Origin: Oscillospiraceae bacterium
Lineage (GTDB): Bacteria; Bacillota_A; Clostridia; Oscillospirales; Oscillospiraceae
Length of the DNA stretch: 27,073 bases
NCBI GenBank assembly: GCA_017540945.1
Contig: JAFYAB010000002.1
Span: 1 to 27,073, forward strand
Reading direction: 5' to 3'
Positions within the stretch are counted from its first letter, which is position 1. Each line of letters begins with the position of its first letter. Shown in pieces: positions 7,364 through 14,947 of the stretch. A program made the position numbers and the translations under genes. Below the pieces are notes generated by a model. That model was not told the DNA's origin. It searched no databases and saw nothing but the letters and a program-made list of their open reading frames with translations.

Positions 7364-7422
7364 AAGAGGTAAGAAGTAGGAAGTGCCCGTATTGGAATTC
7401 TTACTTCTTACTTTTTCCTTAT
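7364..7422. terminator. Inverted heptamer arrays between convergent genes, probable bidirectional terminator
   Basis: The left arm (7364-7385, units like TAAGAAG) and right arm (7396-7422, units like CTTCTTA) are complementary around a short centre, in the gap between rluD and the flippase gene, which converge here. The right arm contains the flippase stop codon region and is T-rich on the plus strand. Terminator function is an inference from position and pairing. Confidence 0.55.
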
Positions 7423-8714
7423 TCGCACAGTTCCGGGTTTTCCACCACGATCAGCAATCTTCTTAAACTGAGAAAGAAGTTGACCAGGTGTGATAAACAA
7501 TACGTAAAAATGTATCCCGCCAGGCCGTATCGGGGCAGCAGCAGCCAGAGACCCAGCACGTCGATGACGTTGGTGAAGCTGTTGTAGCGCACCAGGTGGA
7601 GCTGCTGGCCCAGGCCCTTCTGGAGGCCGTCCACTACGGCGTCGGGGTAGAGGAAGAGGACCATGGCCGCGAAGATCCGCAGATACCGCCCCGCCTGCTC
7701 GCTTTTGAATAGGGCCCGGCCCAGCGCCCCGCCCCCCAGCCAGAGGGCGGCGAAGATCCCCAGGGCGTAGAGGGCCGTGAGGCCCAGGCTCTTCCGCACC
7801 AGCCGCTTCATGCGGCGGTGCTCTTTTTTTGCCAGCAGCCGGGCCAGCTCCGAGACCATCAGCTCGCTGAGGGCGAAGATCCCCTCCGCCGGGAACCAGA
7901 GCAGGGGGAAGACCATCCCCGAGACGGTGCCGTAGGCCGCCAGGGCGGCGGTCCGGGAGCCGCTCCGTTCCAGGCCCCAGGGGATCAGAAACTGCTCCAC
8001 AGTCCCCAGACCGGAGCGCAGGCAGTCGTTGAGACCCAGAGGAAGGGCCCGCCGGGCCACCGGCGGCAGCGGGCCCGCTTCCGGCAGGCTCCCGCGCAGC
8101 CGCAGAAGCAGGACCAGGCAGGAGAAGACGGAGGTCCCGTAGCTTCCCCCGATCACCGCCGCGCAGACCCGGGCCGGGTCGGAGCCCGCCAAAGCCAGCA
8201 GAAGAAAGGTGACGCCCAGACTCAACAGCCGCTCTGTCAGCTCCACAGCCGCCAGTTCCTTTACACGTCCGCAGGCGGTGTATACGGCCCGCAGGACCCC
8301 CGCCAGGATGGGCAGGGGCAGCAGGAGGCCCAGAGTCCGCAGGGCCGGGACGGTCCGCCCGTCCCGAAGCAGGAGCTCGCTGAGGGGAGCTGCCAGCAGG
8401 ATCAGCCCCGCCCCCGCCGCGGCGCTGGCCAGCAGCCCATAGCGCAGGCAGGCCAGAAGGGACGCTGTGAACCCGGGACGGTCTCCCCGGCCCCAGGCCC
8501 GGGCCGCCAGCTGGAGGGCCGCTGTCCGGACACCGGCGGAGCCCAGGGTCCCGGCAAAGCCGCCCACGGTGAGAACCAACTGCAGGACCCCCATGCCCGC
8601 GGCTCCCACCCGCTTTGCCAGGACGGCTTGGAACAGGACCCCCAGACCCCGCAGCGCCAGCCCGCTCAGGGTCAGCAGCAGCGTCCCCCGCACCAGCGTC
8701 CGCCCCTTGCGCAC
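7419..8714 (-). CDS. SpoVB/MurJ-like MOP-superfamily lipid or polysaccharide flippase
   Basis: A 431-residue, almost wholly hydrophobic protein with about twelve membrane segments. The N-terminus VRKGRTLVRGTLLLTLSGLA matches SpoVB/MOP flippases (K-x-x-x-L-x-G-x-L-x-L-T), and the central PLGLNDCLRSGLGTVEQF block is typical of SpoVB-type proteins. It is shorter than Bacillus SpoVB (about 520), lacking the last helices. By family it should move a lipid-linked precursor, probably for spore cortex or wall synthesis (inference). The start is taken as GTG at 8714 with GGGGGTGG just upstream; GTG at 8693 with AAGGGG is an alternative. A sigma-E-like -10 (CATAGGCT) lies directly upstream and supports a sporulation role. 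Confidence 0.85.
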   Translation of the reverse strand: MRKGRTLVRGTLLLTLSGLALRGLGVLFQAVLAKRVGAAGMGVLQLVLTVGGFAGTLGSAGVRTAALQLAARAWGRGDRPGFTASLLACLRYGLLASAAAGAGLILLAAPLSELLLRDGRTVPALRTLGLLLPLPILAGVLRAVYTACGRVKELAAVELTERLLSLGVTFLLLALAGSDPARVCAAVIGGSYGTSVFSCLVLLLRLRGSLPEAGPLPPVARRALPLGLNDCLRSGLGTVEQFLIPWGLERSGSRTAALAAYGTVSGMVFPLLWFPAEGIFALSELMVSELARLLAKKEHRRMKRLVRKSLGLTALYALGIFAALWLGGGALGRALFKSEQAGRYLRIFAAMVLFLYPDAVVDGLQKGLGQQLHLVRYNSFTNVIDVLGLWLLLPRYGLAGYIFTYCLSHLVNFFLSLRRLLIVVENPELCE

Positions 8715-8731
8715 GATACCACCCCCGGGAC

Positions 8732-8739
8732 AGCCTATG
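8732..8739 (-). promoter_or_regulatory. Candidate sigma-E-type -10 element of the flippase gene
   Basis: On the minus strand the sequence reads GCATAGGCTGTCCC, nearly the same as GCATAGACTGTCCC upstream of spoIIID. It fits the mother-cell sigma-E -10 pattern CATAxAxT/CATAnnnT. The -35 is not clear, and the distance to the GTG at 8714 is short, which would favour the downstream start at 8693. Confidence 0.35.
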
Positions 8740-8795
8740 CGGAGGCCGCGGAGGGAATGCGGGATGCACAGGGGAATTCGAAGTGAGCGATCCGC

Positions 8796-8958
8796 AGGGA
8801 CCGGTCGCCGGTCACCAGACCCGCCTGCAGGGACAAGCCGCCAAAAGGCATGGCTTGTCTGCCCCTCCTCCCACGGACGGGGTTTCTGGATCAAGGTGCA
8901 AGGCCTCAGGTCCCTTGGTTCTTGAACCTTGTACTTTGAACCTTTTAATTCGATAAAT
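8796..8958 (-). repeat. Long dispersed repeat with heptamer sub-arrays (copy 1)
   Basis: Read on the minus strand, this stretch matches 11111-11213 on the plus strand, in blocks. One block covers TACAAGGTTCAAG (8904-8958); another covers CTTGTCCCTGCAGGCGGG and the following GGTGACC-type units (8796-8838). This copy has about 60 extra bases in the middle, including a variant of the ACAAGC...GCTTGT palindrome. Units AAGGTTC/AAAGTAC and GGTGACC are 7 nt long. It fills most of the 320-nt gap between the flippase and rubrerythrin genes; a possible TATAAA at 8986-8991 follows it. Confidence 0.8.
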
Positions 8959-9034
8959 CCCAAGCTTCCGCAGCGTATGAAAGCGTATAAAACCGGGCAT
9001 ACTCCGAGCAAAACCTGGATATGGAGGAACATGT

Positions 9035-9625
9035 ATGAACCTGCAAAACACCAAAACGCTGACCAACCTGATGCGGGCCTTCGCTGGGGAGAGCCTGGCG
9101 CGGAACCGCTATGACTTCGCGGCGGAGCAGGCGGAGATTGACGGGCTGCCGGTGATTGCCGCGGTCTTCCGCTACACCGCGGGGCAGGAGAAGGAGCACG
9201 CAGAGATCTTTGCCGACTATCTGCGCCGGGGCGGCGTCGACAGCCTGCCGCTGAGCGGGGACTTCCCCGTAGACACCGCCGCCGACACCCTGGCCCTGCT
9301 GGCGGCCGCCGCGAAGAACGAAGCGAAGGAGCACGCGGAGGTCTACCCCGCCTTCGCCGCCACTGCACGGGACGAGGGCTTCGGGGAGATCGCCCGGAAG
9401 CTGGAGATGATCGCCCAGGTGGAGAATTGCCACGCGGGACGCTTTGAGGCCTTCCACCGGCTGCTGGCGGAGCGTAAGCTCTTCGTCTCCAATATGGACT
9501 GCGCCTGGATCTGCCTCAACTGCGGCCACGAGTTCAACGCCAAGGCCGCGCCCCAGAGCTGTCCCGTCTGCGGCGAGGCGGGCTATTTCATCCGGGTGGA
9601 GATGTCGCCGTATTCGTACAACTAA
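9035..9625 (+). CDS. rbr: Rubrerythrin
   Basis: Non-haem di-iron peroxidase that detoxifies hydrogen peroxide in anaerobes, in the cytoplasm. Of 196 residues, the N-terminal four-helix bundle carries the di-iron ligand glutamates and histidines: Glu19 in AFAGES, EKEH (52-55), NEAKEHAEVY, and VENCHAGRF. The C-terminal rubredoxin-like domain has two CxxC knuckles (WICLNCGHEF and SCPVCGEAGYF) for the Fe(SCys)4 site. GGAGG stands about nine bases before the ATG at 9035. It is a single-gene unit, with the flippase diverging upstream and DUF4956 converging downstream. The layout (ferritin-like domain first, rubredoxin last) is the classical one. Confidence 0.96.
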   Translation: MNLQNTKTLTNLMRAFAGESLARNRYDFAAEQAEIDGLPVIAAVFRYTAGQEKEHAEIFADYLRRGGVDSLPLSGDFPVDTAADTLALLAAAAKNEAKEHAEVYPAFAATARDEGFGEIARKLEMIAQVENCHAGRFEAFHRLLAERKLFVSNMDCAWICLNCGHEFNAKAAPQSCPVCGEAGYFIRVEMSPYSYN

Positions 9626-9690
9626 AATAAGAAGCAAAAAGTAAGAAGTAAGAAGTAACGGACGGTTACCTCTTACTTCTTACTTCTTAC
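9626..9690. terminator. Inverted heptamer arrays, probable bidirectional terminator
   Basis: The left arm ends in GTAAGAAGTAAGAAGTAAC (9641-9659) and the right arm (9664-9690) carries its complement, separated by only four bases. The array begins straight after the rbr stop codon and lies between convergent rbr and DUF4956 genes. The stem of about 19 bp and T-rich right arm would suit termination in both directions (inference). Confidence 0.65.
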
Positions 9691-9714
9691 GATTGCCTTC
9701 CCGCCTGTTCCCCG

Positions 9715-10389
9715 CTAAAAGGTGACCTCTCCGTCGTGGGCCACGATGGAGCAGGAGATCGTTCCCTCCAGGGCCATAACGGCGGCGGTCAGGGCGGCCT
9801 CGTCGGCGGTGCGGAGCTCCACGATCAGGTCCAGCTGCCGGGGGGTCAGGCTCCGGGACTTGACCACGGCGGCTCTGCTGTGCTTCCCGGCGGTCTCCAG
9901 GACGGCGGCCTCGGCGTTGAGATCGCTGCTGCTGACCAGCAGCAGCACCGGCGCCTTGGCGATGGGCAGGGCGTTGAAGATCCACAGCAGCACCGCCAGC
10001 ACCGCGCTCAGCAGCACCGCCACCAGCGCCAGACCCGCGCCGCAGATGATTCCGACGGAAATGGCCCAGAACAGGAAGATCAGGTCCAGCGGGTCCTTGA
10101 TGGCCGTGCGGAAGCGGACGATGGACAGGGCGCCCACCATGCCCAAGGAAATCACCACGTTGGACTGGACCGTCAGGATGACGGCGGCGGTGATCTCCGC
10201 GATGGCGATCAGGGCGACGCTGAAGTTTTTGTTAAAAAAGGCCTTGCGGCAGAGAAAACGATAGACGAAGAAAATGAAGATCCCCAGCAGGCCCGCGATG
10301 GCCAGGCAGGTCAGAATGGTGGTTGTGGTGATCTCACCGGAGGCATAGCCCTCCAAAAAGGATTTCTTGAAAATGTCGCCTGTGCTCAT
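9715..10389 (-). CDS. DUF4956 family membrane protein
   Basis: A 224-residue protein with an N-terminal membrane half (about four segments between residues 22 and 135) and a soluble C-terminal half resembling a small alpha/beta sensor domain. The family hallmark is the block LGMVGALSIVRFRTAIKD followed by PLDLIFLFWAISVGIICGAG. The start at 10389 is chosen because GGGAGG lies about nine bases upstream; it overlaps the stop of the VTC gene. By family context DUF4956 proteins travel with VTC-domain polyphosphate polymerases and CotH proteins, exactly as here. A role as channel, exporter or partner for polyphosphate is a guess. Confidence 0.88.
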   Translation of the reverse strand: MSTGDIFKKSFLEGYASGEITTTTILTCLAIAGLLGIFIFFVYRFLCRKAFFNKNFSVALIAIAEITAAVILTVQSNVVISLGMVGALSIVRFRTAIKDPLDLIFLFWAISVGIICGAGLALVAVLLSAVLAVLLWIFNALPIAKAPVLLLVSSSDLNAEAAVLETAGKHSRAAVVKSRSLTPRQLDLIVELRTADEAALTAAVMALEGTISCSIVAHDGEVTF

Positions 10390-11090
10390 AAATTGACGCC
10401 TCCCATGGTATTGTAGATTCTGCAAAGATAGTATTTGGAAAAGGCGGTCCACTGCAGACCGTCCAGTTGAAGGGAGCGGCCCACCCAGGAGGGCAGCAGC
10501 TCATCCCATTTGACCTCCAGCACCCCCTGGCCCGCGGGCAGGACCTGCCGCAGGGGGATCTCTCCTTCCAGGAAGCGGTCCACCGCCTGGGACGAGGCGA
10601 TCTGCTCGTCCAGGGTGATGCGCACGTTCCCTGTCTCCAGGACGAAGGGCGTTCTGGTATATTGGACGATGACCTTGGGCTCCAGGACCCGCAGCCGCAT
10701 ATCCGTCAGCATCCGCCGCAGCAGGGGACTGTGCTCCGGCCGGGGGAAGGGAATCCGGCCTGCCAGCAGGGCCTCCGCCGTCTCCCGGTCCACCAGGACG
10801 GCGTCCTTGTGGGTCATGCCCCGGAGCTTGGCCTTGCGCTCCAGGCTGATGCGGCGGTCGGAGCCGTTGTAGATCCGCAGCCGATACTTGGCCCGGGGGT
10901 CGGAGCCGTCCTCGTTTTCCAGCAGGCAGCTGTCCGCGAGGTCGTCGAAGTAGACGCTTCGGACGGCGTAGCGCCCCTCCGGTCCCGCATGGGGATCCGG
11001 CCGCAGCAGACTTTCCAGCCGCGCCTGCTCCACCCGGAGCTGGCCGTTGTCGCAGAGATATTTATATTCGTGTCGAAAATCAGCCGGCAA
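10386..11090 (-). CDS. VTC-domain polyphosphate polymerase
   Basis: A 234-residue triphosphate-tunnel (CYTH/VTC) domain protein expected to build polyphosphate from ATP, as yeast Vtc4 does. The tunnel residues are all visible: HEYKY with Lys10, KYRLRIY with Arg70 and Arg72, SLERKAK (Glu84, Lys86, Lys88), YTRTPF (Arg146), TLDEQI, LEVKWDELLP (Glu192, Lys194), and the C-terminal SKYYLCR. There is no SPX domain or membrane segment, so membrane attachment may come from the DUF4956 partner, whose start overlaps its stop. The start is TTG at 11090, supported by GGAGG seven bases upstream. The tunnel appears intact. Confidence 0.9.
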   Translation of the reverse strand: MPADFRHEYKYLCDNGQLRVEQARLESLLRPDPHAGPEGRYAVRSVYFDDLADSCLLENEDGSDPRAKYRLRIYNGSDRRISLERKAKLRGMTHKDAVLVDRETAEALLAGRIPFPRPEHSPLLRRMLTDMRLRVLEPKVIVQYTRTPFVLETGNVRITLDEQIASSQAVDRFLEGEIPLRQVLPAGQGVLEVKWDELLPSWVGRSLQLDGLQWTAFSKYYLCRIYNTMGGVNL

Positions 11091-11110
11091 GGGATCGCCT
11101 CCTTGGGAAA

Positions 11111-11213
11111 TCGGAATTTATCGAATGAAAAAGTACAAGGTTCAAGGCTCAGGGACCAAGGCGCCTGCGGACTTGTCCCTACAGGCGGGTCTGGTGACCG
11201 GTGACTGGTCCCT
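11111..11213 (+). repeat. Long dispersed repeat with heptamer sub-arrays (copy 2)
   Basis: Shorter, inverted partner of 8796-8958. It has AAGTACAAGGTTCAAGG, then ACTTGTCCCTACAGGCGGG (11171 onward), and ends in GGTGACC/GGTGACT units. It occupies most of the 150-nt gap between cotH and the VTC gene. Confidence 0.8.
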
Positions 11214-11240
11214 CAGCTCGACAAATCCGAGCAGGATCTG

Positions 11241-13841
11241 TTATTTTCGTTCAAAGACCGCGGTCAGGACGACGTCGCCGTCCGGGGTCAGGGAGAGGGA
11301 CTTGTCCGTTCCCTCCGCTGCGCCTGTCCAGCCCGCGAAGCGCCAGCCCGGGGCGGGCTCGGCGGTGAGGGTCAGGGGCACGCCGGTGATCCAGACCCCG
11401 GACAGGCCCTCCGCCGACAGCTCCAGGTCGTAGCCGTCCAGCCGGAGACTTCCTCCGGCCGGGTCGGAGACCTTCAGGGACAGACCGCAGGGGGCGGCGT
11501 CCAGCTCCAGATCCCGGATCAGCAGCTCCGCCGCCGGGGTCGGACGGGACTGCAGGAAGCTGACCCAGAAATCCCCGTCGGTGATCCCGTATTTGTCCAG
11601 GAGTTGCTGGGCCTTCTCGGGCCGCAGAACCGCGTTGGACAGATCCAGCCAGGCGGAGACAAAGATGGAGCGGAATTCCGGGTTCCGAAGCAGATCGGAG
11701 AAGAGGGGCATTTTCAGGAAGGGCAGATTCGTATAGGGCTGCTCCACCAGGAAGGCGTCGAAGTCCGCCCGGTGGGAGCCGTACTTGGCGGCGGACCAGG
11801 CGCAGCCGTCCATGTCGTAGATCAGCCAGCGCCAGCGTCCGTCCCGGAAGCCCCGGTCCTTGGCCTTGCGGGTGCGCCAGAGCTTGTAGTTTTTCTGGAT
11901 GCTCCAGTCGGTGTTGTTGCAGTAGATGTTTAAGGCCACATATTCGGCGTAGTTCCGAACGTCCATTTTGGCGCAGATCTCCGCCCAGACCTCCGGGTCG
12001 GCGCAGTCGTGGGAGCTCACATAGTCGTTGAAGGCCAGATAGTCCTCATAGTCCGCTTGATTTCCCTCGTCGAGCTCGTTGTCGGAGATCAGAATCAGAT
12101 CATTCCCGCTCACGCCGTAGTGCGCTTCAAAATACGTTTTGTCGTAGCGCTCCCGCAGATAAGTGTCATAGTAGTATTCCCCGTTGAGGAAGACCGTGGC
12201 CGGCAGGGCGTCCAGTCCGCCCAGATCCAATCCCTCGGCCAGCTTCTGGGCCATGAGATCGGAGCTGTCGGCCCGGGTGAAGAAGGAATGGTTGTTCCTC
12301 CCGCCAAAGATGGGGGCGGAGAAGGTGCTGCTGCCGTCGTAGAGCTCCCGGGCAATGAGGCGAAAGCGCTTGAGGGGCTTGGCTCTGGAGCTGTCGCCCT
12401 GGAGACGGAGGCCGCAGGCCTGCTCCAGCACGAGGCTGTGGGATTCATCCCAGAGGGCGATCACCGCGTCCCGCTCCGCCCGCGGACCCCGGGCGAAAAA
12501 GCAGGGCCAGGGGGAATCTCCCTTGCCGCCTTCCGCCAGCCAGCGGTCGTACTCCCCTCCTGTCACGCAGATGCCGTAATTGCCGAAGAGGGAGTCGGGG
12601 TCGGATACGATACTCAGGATCTGCCGCCCGGCGTACGCGGAAAAACGTGCGCTTCCCACAAAGTAGACGGCGGTGACGGTCTCGCTGAAGCTGCCCGCAG
12701 CGTCGAAGGCGGCAGCCCGGAGGACGGTACCCTTGTCCACCGGGTCCGTGTTGGCGCCGGAGCGGTCAAAGGTGGTATTCGGTTGGCTGACGACCCGGTT
12801 TGGCTCGCCGCTGATATCCCGCAAGGTCATGGGTCCCTCCCAGAGGGGACTGTCCGCTGTGGGCAGGGAGCCGTCCAGGGTGTAGTGGATCTCGCAGCCC
12901 GGCGCCGCGCTGAGCTCCAGAGTCTGGGGTTCGTCATAAAAGCCGGAGGGCAGGCTGAAAACCGGCGCCGCCAGGCTGGGCGGCGTGTAGACCGCGGCCT
13001 GCTCGTTCCCCTCGCCGGGGGTGCCCCTTGCCAGGACCCATTCCCCGTCCAGCAGGGTCAGGGCGATGTTTTTCTTCCGTTCCGGGACGGTGAGCTCCTC
13101 CAGCAAAAGCCCATTGGGGGAGGAAAACCAGACGGTATCGCCGGGCTTCAGGGAAAAGTTCAGATGGATGTCCTCACCGCTCTGCCGGCCGGACTTGCCG
13201 CTGCCGTCAGCCCAGAGGAGGACCGTCTCCCCGGGCGCCAGGGTCCTGGACGGGAGGCGGAAGCGGTTTCGCTTTTTGCCGTTGTCGGAGAGGAAGTGAC
13301 CTTCCAGCTCCACGGGCTCGGTCCCCGTGTTCAGCAGCTCCAGATAGTCGTCGTATTCCCCGGTGTCGGGGTCGACCAGCAGGGTGAAGTTGGCGCAGCA
13401 GATCTCACTGATCCGCAGAGGGGAGGCGGGGGGATCCCCCGCCAGCAGGGCGCAGCCCAGGACCAGTGCACAGCCCAGCCCGGCCAGAACGGGCAGGAGC
13501 CGGCGATGGAGCCGGCTGTCGGCGAGCTGCCGAAAACAGCGGCGAACGCCGCCGCAGCGCAGGAAGCCCGCCAGCAGTCCCAGGACGCAGCAGAGCAGCA
13601 GGAGCAGGGCGCAGCCCGCCAGCTTGGAGAGCCGGTCCGGGAAGAAGCTGTCCAGCATCACCAGCAGATCCCGGCTCCGTCCCCGGAGCCAGAGGGCGCC
13701 GAAGAACAGAGCCGGTCCGAGAAGCGTCAGCAGCAGGCCGGTCAGCACTGTGGTCCTCCGTTTTCCCGGCACATGGGAGATCAGCGCTCCGAGACAGCCG
13801 CCCAATCCGGCGGTGGCTGCAAGAAGGATATAAAAGATCAA
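11241..13841 (-). CDS. cotH: CotH-family (spore coat kinase-like) protein with lamin-tail domain
   Basis: An 866-residue membrane-anchored protein. Residues 1-135 hold about four membrane segments; 143-250 look like a lamin-tail domain (LRISEICCAN...DYLELLNTG); 300-395 like a chitobiase C-terminal/Fn3-like domain (IHYTLDGSLPT); 475-735 form the CotH kinase-like domain with GDSSRAKPLKRFRL, NNTDWSIQKNYKLWR and WLIYDMDGCAW, the last being the metal-binding Asp region; 785-866 resemble an InlB B-repeat end. The TTG start at 13841 follows GAGGAGG; a longer frame would run into a palindromic repeat. CotH in Bacillus phosphorylates coat proteins. Placed 150 nt ahead of VTC and DUF4956, it may act at the surface with a polyphosphate machine (inference). 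Confidence 0.87.
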   Translation of the reverse strand: MIFYILLAATAGLGGCLGALISHVPGKRRTTVLTGLLLTLLGPALFFGALWLRGRSRDLLVMLDSFFPDRLSKLAGCALLLLLCCVLGLLAGFLRCGGVRRCFRQLADSRLHRRLLPVLAGLGCALVLGCALLAGDPPASPLRISEICCANFTLLVDPDTGEYDDYLELLNTGTEPVELEGHFLSDNGKKRNRFRLPSRTLAPGETVLLWADGSGKSGRQSGEDIHLNFSLKPGDTVWFSSPNGLLLEELTVPERKKNIALTLLDGEWVLARGTPGEGNEQAAVYTPPSLAAPVFSLPSGFYDEPQTLELSAAPGCEIHYTLDGSLPTADSPLWEGPMTLRDISGEPNRVVSQPNTTFDRSGANTDPVDKGTVLRAAAFDAAGSFSETVTAVYFVGSARFSAYAGRQILSIVSDPDSLFGNYGICVTGGEYDRWLAEGGKGDSPWPCFFARGPRAERDAVIALWDESHSLVLEQACGLRLQGDSSRAKPLKRFRLIARELYDGSSTFSAPIFGGRNNHSFFTRADSSDLMAQKLAEGLDLGGLDALPATVFLNGEYYYDTYLRERYDKTYFEAHYGVSGNDLILISDNELDEGNQADYEDYLAFNDYVSSHDCADPEVWAEICAKMDVRNYAEYVALNIYCNNTDWSIQKNYKLWRTRKAKDRGFRDGRWRWLIYDMDGCAWSAAKYGSHRADFDAFLVEQPYTNLPFLKMPLFSDLLRNPEFRSIFVSAWLDLSNAVLRPEKAQQLLDKYGITDGDFWVSFLQSRPTPAAELLIRDLELDAAPCGLSLKVSDPAGGSLRLDGYDLELSAEGLSGVWITGVPLTLTAEPAPGWRFAGWTGAAEGTDKSLSLTPDGDVVLTAVFERK

Positions 13842-13861
13842 GCGGCCACCTCCTCTGCCGT

Positions 13862-13928
13862 GAGGGCCGATGCCCGCGTCGGCCCGATCTGTCAAATGGG
13901 AAAAAGGGCCGATGCGGGCATCGGCCCC
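13862..13928. repeat. Inverted pair of GGCCGATG palindromes
   Basis: Palindrome 13864-13885 and its nearly exact inverted copy 13906-13928 are separated by 20 bases ending in GGGAAAAA. The same arrangement, with a spacer also ending GGGAAAA, recurs at 20524-20580. It sits between the trxB stop and the cotH ribosome binding site. Confidence 0.9.
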
Positions 13929-13934
13929 TGCGAT

Positions 13935-14840
13935 TTACCGGTCCAGATACCGGCAGGCGTTCAATGCTGCGGCGGCGCCGTCGGCCACGGCGGTGGCCAC
14001 CTGGCGCCAGGCCTTGGTGCGGCAGTCGCCGGCGGCGAAGATTCCATCGGTGGGGGTCCGGCAGCTCTCGTCGGCCTTGATGTATCCCGCCTCGTTCAGA
14101 GGCGCCAGGGCGGCGAAGGCCTGATTCTCAGGCTCGGTGCCGATGGCCAGGAAGGCCCCGTCCACCGCCAGCAGGCGCTCCGCTCCGGTCTCGGTGTTTT
14201 GCAGCCGCAGGCCCGTCAGATGGTCCTCTCCTTCGTAGCCCACGCAGACGGTGGAATAGAGGATCTCCACGTTGGGTCGGGCCAGGATCAGCCCGATCAT
14301 GGCCTGCTCGCCGGTGAGGAAGGCAAGGTTTTGGACCACCGTGACCCTCGCGCAGGTCTCGGAGAGCAGCAGGATCTCCTGCAGGGCGGTGTTGCCGCCG
14401 CCGATGACCGCCGCGTGGCCGCCCTGATAGAAGGCGCCGTCGCAGACCGCGCAGAAGGACAGCCCGTTTCCGATCAACGCCTCCTCCCGGGGCAGACCCA
14501 GGCGGCGGTGCCGGGCCCCGGCGGCGATGATCACGGCTCGGGCCTCATAGCGCCCGTTCTCGCCGATCACGGTCTTCACGGGACCGTTCTCGATGCCGGT
14601 GACGGCGTCCATGTCCACGTCGGCCCCCAGGGCCAGAGCCTGCTCCAGCATCCGCTGGGCCAGCTCGTTGCCGGAGATGGCCTCGAAGCCGGGATAGTTC
14701 TCCAGCTTGGGGGAGAAGGTGATCTGCCCGCCGAAGCTGTCCTTTTCAAGAACCAGCACGGATTTCCCCGCCCGCCGGGCATAAATGGCGGCGGTGAGCC
14801 CGGCAGGCCCCGCGCCCACGATCAGAATGTCGTATATCAT
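13935..14840 (-). CDS. trxB: Thioredoxin reductase-like flavoprotein with CAVC active site
   Basis: A 301-residue FAD disulfide reductase. It shows GAGPAG (9-14) for FAD, FGGQI, the redox pair CAVC (130-133) in the TrxB context, a second dinucleotide motif GGGNTA (147-152) and the C-terminal AAGDCR block. The NADPH-specific HRRxxxR stretch expected after the second fold is missing; the sequence there reads VTVVQNLAFLTG. Electron donor use may therefore differ, for example NADH, or ferredoxin as in the ferredoxin-dependent flavin thioredoxin reductases of clostridia (inference). GGAGG precedes the ATG. It lies downstream of ppaC across an inverted heptamer element. Confidence 0.9.
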   Translation of the reverse strand: MIYDILIVGAGPAGLTAAIYARRAGKSVLVLEKDSFGGQITFSPKLENYPGFEAISGNELAQRMLEQALALGADVDMDAVTGIENGPVKTVIGENGRYEARAVIIAAGARHRRLGLPREEALIGNGLSFCAVCDGAFYQGGHAAVIGGGNTALQEILLLSETCARVTVVQNLAFLTGEQAMIGLILARPNVEILYSTVCVGYEGEDHLTGLRLQNTETGAERLLAVDGAFLAIGTEPENQAFAALAPLNEAGYIKADESCRTPTDGIFAAGDCRTKAWRQVATAVADGAAAALNACRYLDR

Positions 14841-14850
14841 TCGTTCCTCC

Positions 14851-14944
14851 TGAGAATTGAGAATTGAGAGTTGAGAATTGAGAATTGAACGAAAATCGGC
14901 TGTTTTACAGGAATTCTCAATTCACAATTCTCAATTCTCAATTG
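14851..14944. repeat. Inverted pair of heptamer arrays (GAGAATT units)
   Basis: The left arm (14851-14888) has five 7-nt units: GAGAATT twice, GAGAGTT, then GAGAATT twice. The right arm (14911-14944) has four complementary units (AATTCTC, AATTCAC, then AATTCTC twice). The core between them is 22 bases. The left arm abuts the trxB ribosome binding site and the right arm ends just beyond the ppaC stop. The long hairpin could attenuate or terminate transcription from ppaC (inference). Confidence 0.9.
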
Positions 14945-14947
14945 CTG

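Noticed and set aside
13842..13895. N-terminal extension of CotH to 13895
   Set aside because: The extra codons lie in a GGCCGATG palindrome and the ribosome binding site; TTG at 13841 follows GAGGAGG and begins the first membrane helix.
12009..14867. A 952-codon open frame on the plus strand opposite cotH and trxB
   Set aside because: It is a shadow frame from GC-rich codon bias: it runs across two well-supported genes and their gap and shows no family motif.
14851..14944. CRISPR array
   Set aside because: The repeated units are only 7 nt, contiguous and arranged as inverted arms; there are no unique spacers and no cas genes.
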